Source: Planctomycetia bacterium
GTDB lineage: Bacteria; Planctomycetota; Planctomycetia; Pirellulales; UBA1268
Assembly (NCBI GenBank): GCA_009919445.1
Contig: RGBY01000084.1
Coordinates: 1-9,742, forward strand
Reading direction: 5' to 3'
DNA length: 9,742 bases
In this document: positions 1 to 5,708 of the stretch, piece after piece
Position numbering within the stretch: position 1 is the stretch's first letter
Layout of the letters: each line of letters begins with the position of its first letter
The notes under the pieces: generated by a model
Seen by the model: the letters and a program-made list of their open reading frames with translations, nothing else
What the model was told of the DNA's origin: nothing
Database searches by the model: none
Position numbers and translations under genes: made by a program

Positions 1-58
1 CTTCGTCTGTTCCGTTGGTTGAACGGTCGGCGACGAATGAAACGGTGTTCTCAAGCAC
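1..58 (-). CDS. Possible start of a further gene downstream of the sigma factor (partial, runs off left edge)
   Basis: On the minus strand a GTG at 58-56 opens a frame that stays open to the window edge; it would begin M-L-E-N-T-V-S-F-V-A-D. It overlaps the end of the sigma factor gene (stop at 53-51). A purine-rich stretch, GGAAGGGGGG, lies about 5 bases upstream inside the sigma factor's last codons and would make a strong ribosome binding site. A TTG at 54-52, overlapping the sigma stop as TTGA, opens a second frame that is also open to the edge, so the frame is not settled. In planctomycetes such ECF sigma genes are often followed by serine/threonine kinase genes, but nothing visible here shows a kinase. 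Only 19 codons are seen, so this rests on the ribosome binding site and the gene order. Confidence 0.3.
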   Translation of the reverse strand, partial: MLENTVSFVADRSTNGTDE

Positions 59-683
59 TCGAGCCCCCCTTCCACTCATGCCGGAGAGCTTCAATCGCGC
101 GAAGCCAAAGCATACGGACAGCACCGACCGACCGCTCCATCCGTTTGGCAACCTCTTCGAAGGGCATTGACTCAAGATGCCTGAGAATCAGCACATAGCG
201 ATAGTCGGGAGGAAGTTGGGCAAGCGTGTTTGCGATCTGAAGTTGCAGTTCGTGGTGGGCAAATGCACGACTAGGAGACAGTTCACGGTCAGGCAGGATG
301 GCATCGAGCCGCGTTGTTGACTGATCTAACGAGTGGGCAAGGGCATCGAGCGAAACTTCGCGCCGCAGGTCACGCTTTTGTGTGCCGATGTGCATCTCGA
401 TCGCACGGTGCAGATTGTTGACCAAAATTTTGCGCAGCCACGCATAAAATTCTGGTACGGACGTGCCGCGAAATTGAGGGAAGCCCTGGTGTGCTTCGAG
501 AAAGGTTTCCTGAACGACGTCGGACGTGCTCACTCGCGTCTGCAGGCGCCGGCCCATCTGCCCCACCGCCAGGACATGGAGATAGTTGGAGAACAGTTCC
601 AAAAGGTCGCCAAGACTTTCACGCGACCCCGCTTTCGCTTCAGCGAGCAAAGATTCTTCCGAACGGGCCATGAGACTATCCAT
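51..683 (-). CDS. ECF-family RNA polymerase sigma factor, planctomycete type
   Basis: A 210-residue sigma-70 family protein of the extracytoplasmic-function class, which directs RNA polymerase to a limited set of promoters in the cytoplasm. Region 2 spans about residues 25-95 and carries SDVVQETFLEAHQGFPQFRG (54-73) and W82-LRKIL. Region 4 spans about 145-203, with LPPDYRYVLILRHLESMPF followed by a helix-turn-helix, EEVAKRMERSVGAVRMLWLRA. A linker of about 45 residues joins them, and no extra C-terminal domain is present. The start was set at ATG 683-681 because it lies just before the conserved N-terminus and has GAGGG 10 bases upstream. The frame is open back to 902, but that extension has no sigma homology and runs into ligA; ATG 671 is an alternative. 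No anti-sigma gene is visible in the window, and the target promoters cannot be read from the sequence. Confidence 0.93.
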   Translation of the reverse strand: MDSLMARSEESLLAEAKAGSRESLGDLLELFSNYLHVLAVGQMGRRLQTRVSTSDVVQETFLEAHQGFPQFRGTSVPEFYAWLRKILVNNLHRAIEMHIGTQKRDLRREVSLDALAHSLDQSTTRLDAILPDRELSPSRAFAHHELQLQIANTLAQLPPDYRYVLILRHLESMPFEEVAKRMERSVGAVRMLWLRAIEALRHEWKGGSSA

Positions 684-827
684 GACGAGATGCCCTCGTG
701 TGGTCAGCGGCGATCGAGTTGGGAAACAAGTACCTTTGGCGACAGGCCGGAGATCCTTGCCACCTGTCACGAATTTTTTTAATCCCCCAAAACACCTGCG
801 AAAACCCAGTGTAGCCGAAGTGAATCT

Positions 828-841
828 CCCCTGGCGAGGGG
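828..841. repeat. Short GC-rich hairpin just after ligA
   Basis: Perfect 5-base arms CCCCT (828-832) and AGGGG (837-841) flank a 4-base loop, 6 bases past the ligA stop codon (minus strand, 849-847). No T-run follows on the minus strand, so it does not look like a classical intrinsic terminator. It might protect the ligA message 3' end or be chance in G+C-rich DNA. The rest of the 684-846 spacer holds an A/T tract around 774-782 that could belong to a sigma factor promoter, but I could not find a convincing -35/-10 pair. Confidence 0.25.
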
Positions 842-846
842 GTGCG

Positions 847-2862
847 CTACTGGCTTGCCAGCAGGGCTGCGAAGGCGGCCTCATCGAGGATTTGCACGCC
901 AAGTTTTTCGGCTTTGGCGAGTTTGCTGCCGGCTTCTGCTCCAGCGACTAGATAGTCGGTTTTTTTCGAGACACTCGAAGAGGCCCGCCCGCCGGCTTGC
1001 CGGATGGCCTCTTCTGCTTCCTGACGATTAAAGCCTGTTAGCGTGCCGGTTACGACCAGTGTCTTGCCAGTCAGTGGGCCTTCAGCGATCCGCTGCTGCT
1101 CGGGAACATCGAGCTTCACACCAACAGTAGCGAGCCGGTCGATGACGCCACTGCCATACTCTCCGGCCAGCCACTCATGGACGCTGGCCGCAATGACCTC
1201 GCCGATTTCATGGACGGCAGCCAGTTCATCGATCGGCGCCTGCCGCAGGGCCTCAATTGAAGGAAAACGCTGGGACAGCAGCATGGCCACCCGCGGCCCG
1301 ACGTGCCGGATGCCCAACGCGTTCAGCAGACGGATGAGCCCACGGTCGCGGCTTCCAGCGATTTGCTTCACGAGATTCTCGGCCGACTTCTTCCCCATCC
1401 GCTCCAGAGACGTGAGCTGGTCAGTGGTCAACCGATAAAGATCGGCGTAGTCGGTCACCAGGCCAGTTGATACCAGTTGCTCAACAAGCTTGTCGCCCAG
1501 CCCTTCGATGTCCATCGCATTGCGCGAGGCAAAAAACTTCAGGCGTTCCCGCTGCCGGGCTGGGCAGTGAACGTTCGGGCAGCGAATGTAGACCCCGTCT
1601 TCATCACGGATCAGTGCCGTCTGGCACTCAGGGCAATGCGTGGGCGGATGCCAGACTGTCAGCCGCTTCTTCCGCAGATGCTTTTCAACCCTGACCACAT
1701 GGGGAATGACCTTCCCCGCTTTTTCCACGACCAGCACATCACCGACGCGAACATCCTTGCGGGATACCTCATCGGCATTGTGCAGGCTGGCGCGACGAAC
1801 GATCGTGCCGGCCAGCTCAACTGGCTCGAGATCAGCCACCGGCGTCACGGTGCCGCCTCGGCCAACCTGCACCCGGATCCCGGCCAGTGTCGTGGTGGCC
1901 TCAAACTTTTCAAACTTCCAGGCGATGGCCCAACGCGGACTTTTGGTGGTCGCGCCCAGCAACTGCTGCTGCTGAAACGCGTCAACTTTCACAACAAAAC
2001 CATCGACCTCAAAGTCGAGTTCGTGTAGCTCTTCGATCAGCTCGGTGCCTGCGTCAATGAGGGCGTCGAGTGAGTCGAACAGTTGGGTTCGCGGTGCCAC
2101 CGGCAGACCGGCTTTTCTGGCCCAGGCATAGAGTTCTGACTGTGAGTCGATTGGGAGCGGGCTGGTGTCGCCGACCCCATGGCAAAAAAACCGGAGCGGC
2201 CGGCTGCCACATTCGCGAGGGTCAAGCAGCCGAATGCTACCGGCCGTGACATTGCGGGTGTTGGCAAACGCCGGCAGCCCCCGCGTTGCCTGGGCTTCGT
2301 TGAGTGTGACCAACGCCGAGTTGGTCATAAAGATTTCACCACGGACCTCAACGCGTGGCGGTGGGGTTGCCAGTTCGAGCGTCAAGGGAATGGCCGGGAT
2401 GGTGCGAACGTTGTGGGTGATGTCATCGCCGATCAGACCGTTGCCACGCGTGGCTCCAAGCACAAGCCTGCCGGCCTCGTAGGTGAGCGAGACGGCCACC
2501 CCGTCGATTTTCAGTTCAAGCACCCAGCCAATGGGGGCGGTGTTGCCAGCCTCACGCAGGAGTTTTTCAGTCCGCTTTCCCCAGGCCTTCAGATCAGCGG
2601 TGCTGTAGGTGTTGTCGATCGACAGCATCGGCAGCTGGTGTTCGACCGCGGTCAGGGCCGAGACTGGCTCACCACCGACCCGCTGAGTTGGGCTATCAGG
2701 CGTGAGCAGGTCAGGATGGGCGGTTTCCAGATCTCGGAGTTGCTCAAGCAGCCGATCGTATTCGAGATCGGAAATCTCAGGCTTGGCTTCTAGGTAGTAG
2801 AGCCGGTCGTGATGCCGGACCTGTTCGCGGAGATCGGCAATCTGTTTCGCGATACGGCTCAC
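847..2862 (-). CDS. ligA: NAD-dependent DNA ligase LigA
   Basis: This 671-residue enzyme seals nicks in duplex DNA using NAD+ and acts in Okazaki-fragment joining and repair. All expected parts are present in order: the N-terminal NMN-binding Ia domain (HHDRLYY, residues 17-23), the adenylation domain with catalytic lysine K118 in KIDG (118-121), motif EVRGEIFM (172-179), motif EVDGFVVKVD (285-294), the OB fold (about 325-405), a four-cysteine zinc finger (C410, C413, C428, C433), helix-hairpin-helix repeats (about 445-585, including GIRHVGPRVA) and a C-terminal BRCT domain (about 593-671). Length matches the family. The start is GTG 2862-2860, which shares GTGA with the stop of the upstream membrane-protein gene, suggesting translational coupling. 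The segment WAIAWKFEKFEATTTL (311-326) departs slightly from the AIAYKFPA form I recall for many bacterial ligases, but the lysines are kept. Confidence 0.98.
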   Translation of the reverse strand: MSRIAKQIADLREQVRHHDRLYYLEAKPEISDLEYDRLLEQLRDLETAHPDLLTPDSPTQRVGGEPVSALTAVEHQLPMLSIDNTYSTADLKAWGKRTEKLLREAGNTAPIGWVLELKIDGVAVSLTYEAGRLVLGATRGNGLIGDDITHNVRTIPAIPLTLELATPPPRVEVRGEIFMTNSALVTLNEAQATRGLPAFANTRNVTAGSIRLLDPRECGSRPLRFFCHGVGDTSPLPIDSQSELYAWARKAGLPVAPRTQLFDSLDALIDAGTELIEELHELDFEVDGFVVKVDAFQQQQLLGATTKSPRWAIAWKFEKFEATTTLAGIRVQVGRGGTVTPVADLEPVELAGTIVRRASLHNADEVSRKDVRVGDVLVVEKAGKVIPHVVRVEKHLRKKRLTVWHPPTHCPECQTALIRDEDGVYIRCPNVHCPARQRERLKFFASRNAMDIEGLGDKLVEQLVSTGLVTDYADLYRLTTDQLTSLERMGKKSAENLVKQIAGSRDRGLIRLLNALGIRHVGPRVAMLLSQRFPSIEALRQAPIDELAAVHEIGEVIAASVHEWLAGEYGSGVIDRLATVGVKLDVPEQQRIAEGPLTGKTLVVTGTLTGFNRQEAEEAIRQAGGRASSSVSKKTDYLVAGAEAGSKLAKAEKLGVQILDEAAFAALLASQ

Positions 2863-3224
2863 GATCGGGGTGATTCCGAGGGCGTGGGGGCGGTGGGAGG
2901 CGACGTCTCCGGCCCCGTCGAAGAGTCGCCGAGGTGAGAGTGGGGCTGCTCAGCCTGGCGGGCCCGCCGCAGCCTTTCACCCGCCACATGGTCGACAGCA
3001 ACGGCACCCACCGTGGCAATGGCCAAGACAACAAGCTGCCCCACCAGCAGGCTCGTTCCATGCCGGTCCATGAGTTCCTCAAGTGGATGGGCCCGCTGGG
3101 CACTCGCTGTCTCTGGGCGAATGCCTCGGAGAACCGAGAGGCAGTAACTGGCCGCAGTAATCGTAAAGAGGAAGCCGACGACTCCCAGGACGATGTAGAA
3201 CGGATTGGTTGGCTGGCGTCGCAT
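2859..3224 (-). CDS. Small two-helix membrane protein of unknown function
   Basis: This 121-residue protein has two clear hydrophobic segments, about residues 9-31 (starting FYIVLGVVGFLF) and 58-80 (LLVGQLVVLAIATVGAVAV). They are joined by a short loop containing HPLEELMDRHG. A basic stretch (GERLRRARQ, 82-90) follows helix 2, and the tail from about 100 is rich in Ser, Thr and Pro. The basic residues suggest both ends face the cytoplasm. I recall similar short proteins with an NPFY start and a DRHG loop in planctomycete genomes, but I know no function. The stop overlaps the ligA start by 4 bases and the gene lies 41 bases after the glycosyltransferase, so it is probably co-transcribed. ATG 3224-3222 has no visible Shine-Dalgarno sequence, but TATACT lies exactly 6 bases upstream. 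Confidence 0.8.
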   Translation of the reverse strand: MRRQPTNPFYIVLGVVGFLFTITAASYCLSVLRGIRPETASAQRAHPLEELMDRHGTSLLVGQLVVLAIATVGAVAVDHVAGERLRRARQAEQPHSHLGDSSTGPETSPPTAPTPSESPRS

Positions 3225-3230
3225 GGCATC

Positions 3231-3236
3231 AGTATA
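3231..3236 (-). promoter_or_regulatory. Possible -10 box for leaderless transcription of the small membrane protein gene
   Basis: On the minus strand TATACT ends 6 bases before the ATG at 3224, so transcription would start at or beside the start codon. The gene has no Shine-Dalgarno sequence, which fits a leaderless message. No good -35 box is seen at 16-18 bases. The gene may equally be read only from the upstream operon. Confidence 0.25.
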
Positions 3237-3265
3237 GCCATGAACGAGCCACCAGCCGTGCCTGC

Positions 3266-4291
3266 TCAGGCGGCGTCGGCCTGCCCGACCAGCGTGCCGA
3301 CTGCGGCCAGAACCTGTTCCACGGAAATGGCTGCCATCGCCTGGGTGTCAGTCTTCCGGTCTTCCCACCGGGGGCGGATGTCGGGCGGCGGCTCCACTGT
3401 GATGTGACCAGGGCCATAGGGGCCATTGCGGCTGGCCGGCACTGGGCCAAACAGCCCTATGCAGCGAGTGCCGACGGCTGCGGCCAAATGCAAGGGACCG
3501 GTGTCACCGGAAATGAAAAGCGTTGACTGCCGGCAGAGTTCCCCGAGATCTTGCAGGCTTGTTGGAGCCGCCAGCCTGGCAGCCGGTCCGGCTGCCGCCA
3601 CGATCTCACGGGCCACGGCTTCTTCGGCGGCACCCCCCCAGACCACCACTGAGGGCAGCCCATAGTCTTGCCAGAGCGCAGAGGCCACCTGAGCAAATCG
3701 TTCTGGCGGCCAGCGTTTGGAGGCCCAGCCAGCGCCTGGGTTGATGAGGACTGGTCGGCGACCAAGCCGGAGTGGCTCAAGCCAGCTGCGAACCCGCTCG
3801 CGACTGACCGGCCAGTCGGGCATGGCAAAGTCGGCACGATCCCGAGCAAGGCCCAATGGGGCAAGCAGGTCGAGGTTGCGGTCAACAACATGGGTCGAGG
3901 TTGCTCTGACCCGGTGATTCGTGAAGAGCCACGAGGCCTCACGGGCTTCGGGTCGATCATGACCAATTCTCATCCGGCCGCCGCTGAGTGCCGACGCGAC
4001 ACCGCTTTTGAGCAACCCCTGGAGGTCGAGGGTGAGATCGGGACGGAAGCGACGGAGTTCACGCCAGAGGCTGCTGACCTGCCGAGGTGATTTCAGCCAG
4101 CCCCGAGGGAGCCGAAACAAATGGTCAACGGACCGGTGGCCGGCCAGCACGTCAGCCGAGCGGCCTTCGACGATCCAGCCGACGGTTGCCTGAGGAAAGG
4201 CTCGCTTCAGGGCCACGGCTGTCGGAATGCCGTGGAGCACATCGCCGATGGCAGAGAGCTTGACGATAACAATCGAGCGGGGAGCATCCAT
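3266..4291 (-). CDS. Family 9 glycosyltransferase, heptosyltransferase-like
   Basis: A GT-B fold glycosyltransferase of CAZy family GT9, the family of the ADP-heptose:LPS heptosyltransferases WaaC/WaaF, which act at the inner face of the cytoplasmic membrane. With the chosen start the protein has 341 residues. Visible marks are the N-terminal strand and loop IVIVKLSAIGDVLHGIP (residues 7-23), the DLQGLLKSG segment (89-97), the nucleotide-sugar-side motif NPGAGWASKRWPPERFA (184-200) and the family signature SGDTGPLHLAAAVG (261-274, with D263 and H268). The start ATG 4291-4289 was chosen because family members normally begin a few residues before IVIVKLSAIGD. The frame is open to a TTG at 4396, which would add 35 unconserved residues and lies within an inverted repeat. 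Neither start has a clear ribosome binding site. Donor and acceptor are not known; a role in outer-membrane glycan assembly is inferred. Confidence 0.9.
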   Translation of the reverse strand: MDAPRSIVIVKLSAIGDVLHGIPTAVALKRAFPQATVGWIVEGRSADVLAGHRSVDHLFRLPRGWLKSPRQVSSLWRELRRFRPDLTLDLQGLLKSGVASALSGGRMRIGHDRPEAREASWLFTNHRVRATSTHVVDRNLDLLAPLGLARDRADFAMPDWPVSRERVRSWLEPLRLGRRPVLINPGAGWASKRWPPERFAQVASALWQDYGLPSVVVWGGAAEEAVAREIVAAAGPAARLAAPTSLQDLGELCRQSTLFISGDTGPLHLAAAVGTRCIGLFGPVPASRNGPYGPGHITVEPPPDIRPRWEDRKTDTQAMAAISVEQVLAAVGTLVGQADAA

Positions 4292-4392
4292 GCGCCGCAA
4301 CCAATAATCAAGGGAATGGTGAACCGTCTGCTCGGTTCCACCGGGCAGATCGATCGAAGAGGCTGAGAGTGTCGGCTGCCAGACCGCTCCAC

Positions 4393-4419
4393 GCAAGTTC
4401 GGTTTTGATGAAAACTTGC
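4393..4419. repeat. Inverted repeat between the acyl-CoA dehydrogenase-like and glycosyltransferase genes
   Basis: Arms GCAAGTT (4393-4399) and AACTTGC (4413-4419) match over 7 bases around a 13-base, A/T-rich loop. The repeat begins 4 bases past the acyl-CoA dehydrogenase-like stop codon on the minus strand. No T-run follows on that strand (the next bases are CGTGGAGC), so it is not a standard intrinsic terminator. It could be a message-processing or stability hairpin, or a binding site for a dimeric regulator. Confidence 0.4.
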
Positions 4420-4423
4420 TATG

Positions 4424-5539
4424 TCAGGCAGGGTTGGAAGGGCTTGTTTCAGCCGGAAATAAGCTGTCCAGCCCGGCCAGATCGCAGAGCCACGAGTCAG
4501 TGACTGGCTGGGGGCAGCTCCAGACGAGAAAAAACATCGACTCACGGAGCAATCGTTCTGCAGGGTGCCCGCTGAGAAAGCCTGCCCCCTTGGAGGCGGT
4601 GAGGGCTGCCTGAGCCGCCCGGGTGACGAGTGTATTCGCCCGCTGCCGGAGGGCATTTCGCTGCGTCGGATCAATGCCGTCCCGGGTGGCAACGAGCAGG
4701 TCGGCGGCAATGGCATCGGCCTCTTGTTTCAGGCCAGCAGCGATCGGAGTCAGCGATTCACGCTGGCTGGCCTCAGCGGCGAGCAGATTCAGTGACGCCC
4801 GGGTGCTTCCCAGTGCCAGGGCTGTTGTGCCGAGGCCACCGGTTTGGGGGCCGGCGGTGGTGGCTGGCACAATTTCGGCAGTTGCTTCTACCCCAGTCAG
4901 CCGGACACAGGACGTGCGACTTCCGGTGAGCGCGAGCATTTCCATGGGCGGCTCAATGGTCACTCCAAGGCTGTCGGTGCGGACAATAAAAAACCGTGGC
5001 TCTGGCTCGCCACCATCCCGGGGAGAGGCAACTGCGCCGGTGACCAGCAGATCGACGCTGTCGGCACCAGTGACCCACGGGCAGAGCCCTTCCAATTGCC
5101 AGCCGGTATCAGTCTGGGTGGCTGCCATCACCGGCCTCGCCAGGTGACGGCGGCTGGTTGTCAGGTGGGAAATACCAACGGTGGTGAATCGGCGTCCGGC
5201 AGCAAGGTCGGGGAGAAAACGCTGCCGGGTTGCCGCATCGGCCCGGCCGATGATTCGAACCGCACTGGCCCACTGTGTCAGTGCCAAGGCAGTCGTCAGG
5301 CAGCGGGAAGCGAGCGACACGAGAAATTCGGTGATGACCGGTTCCGAGGCTCCCGAGCCACCGTCTTCACGATTGATCCAGCCTCCCAAACAGCCAGTTT
5401 CGGCCAGATCGGCAAAGTCTCCGCTCTGCCAGGGGCCAACCTCTCGGCTGCGATGAGCACGTGTTTCAATTCGCCCAAGGACCGCCGCGACGGCTGAATC
5501 GTTCGGGAAATCAGATTCGGGAGGGGGGGGTGGAACCAT
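4424..5539 (-). CDS. Acyl-CoA dehydrogenase-like flavoprotein with an atypical C-terminus
   Basis: This 371-residue protein resembles the acyl-CoA dehydrogenase superfamily, FAD enzymes that usually oxidise acyl-CoA at the alpha-beta bond. It has an N-terminal helical part (LAETGCLGGWINREDGGSG, 45-63), a middle beta region (GWQLEGLCPWVTGAD, 146-160; ending LGVTIEPPMEMLALTGSRT, 191-209) and a C-terminal helical domain ending KGAGFLSGHPAERLLRES (327-344). After this last stretch most dehydrogenases have a YEG-type motif, and in many of them its Glu is the catalytic base; here the sequence reads MFFLVWSCPQPV (345-356), with no Glu. The active-site loop is also unusual: ISHLTTSRR replaces the common TEP-GSD pattern. 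Substrate and reaction are therefore uncertain, and a monooxygenase-like or non-dehydrogenase role is possible. ATG 5539-5537 lacks a Shine-Dalgarno sequence but has TATGCT 6 bases upstream. It is the first gene of the minus-strand set. Confidence 0.85.
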   Translation of the reverse strand: MVPPPPPESDFPNDSAVAAVLGRIETRAHRSREVGPWQSGDFADLAETGCLGGWINREDGGSGASEPVITEFLVSLASRCLTTALALTQWASAVRIIGRADAATRQRFLPDLAAGRRFTTVGISHLTTSRRHLARPVMAATQTDTGWQLEGLCPWVTGADSVDLLVTGAVASPRDGGEPEPRFFIVRTDSLGVTIEPPMEMLALTGSRTSCVRLTGVEATAEIVPATTAGPQTGGLGTTALALGSTRASLNLLAAEASQRESLTPIAAGLKQEADAIAADLLVATRDGIDPTQRNALRQRANTLVTRAAQAALTASKGAGFLSGHPAERLLRESMFFLVWSCPQPVTDSWLCDLAGLDSLFPAETSPSNPA

Positions 5540-5545
5540 GCTGTA

Positions 5546-5551
5546 AGCATA
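5546..5551 (-). promoter_or_regulatory. Possible -10 box for leaderless transcription of the acyl-CoA dehydrogenase-like gene
   Basis: On the minus strand TATGCT ends 6 bases before the ATG at 5539, the spacing expected when transcription starts on the start codon. This is the first gene of its set, so a promoter must lie between 5540 and the divergent phosphorylase gene. No Shine-Dalgarno sequence and no good -35 box are visible. Confidence 0.3.
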
Positions 5552-5569
5552 CCGGCTTCACCGCCTGGC

Positions 5570-5590
5570 GGCCGCCACCGCGCGGCGGCC
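5570..5590. repeat. GC-rich inverted repeat in the divergent intergenic region
   Basis: Arms GGCCGCC (5570-5576) and GGCGGCC (5584-5590) pair over 7 bases around a 7-base loop. The A/T tract TAAAAATTTT (5591-5600) follows directly. On the plus strand this mimics a terminator, but no plus-strand gene lies upstream of it in the window, since the acyl-CoA dehydrogenase-like gene points away. An operator or other control site shared by two divergent promoters is more likely. Confidence 0.4.
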
Positions 5591-5642
5591 TAAAAATTTT
5601 GGGCAGACCGACCACCCTCATCCGCTTGGGGCCGGCTCACGG

Positions 5643-5648
5643 TATACT
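5643..5648 (+). promoter_or_regulatory. Candidate -10 box for the alpha-glucan phosphorylase gene
   Basis: TATACT matches the sigma-70 -10 consensus at five of six bases and lies 60 bases before the ATG at 5709, implying a leader of about 55 bases. No good -35 hexamer is seen at 16-18 bases. The A/T tract at 5591-5600 would fall at roughly -64 to -55, where an UP element could act. Confidence 0.4.
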
Positions 5649-5697
5649 CCGGCGGCCTTCTGGCTGGTGCCCCGCCTTCTCCACCCTTCCCCCCTTT

Positions 5698-5701
5698 GGA
5701 G
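5698..5701 (+). promoter_or_regulatory. Ribosome binding site of the phosphorylase gene
   Basis: GGAG lies 7 bases before ATG 5709 and decides the start. The upstream in-frame GTG at 5667 has no comparable site and would add 14 residues with no family similarity. Confidence 0.75.
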
Positions 5702-5708
5702 TTTCACC

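Noticed and set aside
684..902. N-terminal extension of the sigma factor frame to 902
   Set aside because: It runs into the ligA 3' end, has no sigma similarity, and ATG 683 has a fitting GAGGG site.
2179..2793. 204-codon plus-strand frame antisense to ligA
   Set aside because: Wholly inside ligA, no domain or ribosome binding site; a shadow of the ligase frame, as is the frame at 1477-2028.
4844..5497. 217-codon plus-strand frame antisense to the acyl-CoA dehydrogenase-like gene
   Set aside because: No recognisable domain, low-complexity G/S/R-rich translation; it mirrors a real gene in G+C-rich DNA.
5667..5708. GTG start adding 14 residues to the phosphorylase
   Set aside because: ATG 5709 has a well-spaced GGAG, and the added residues show no family similarity.
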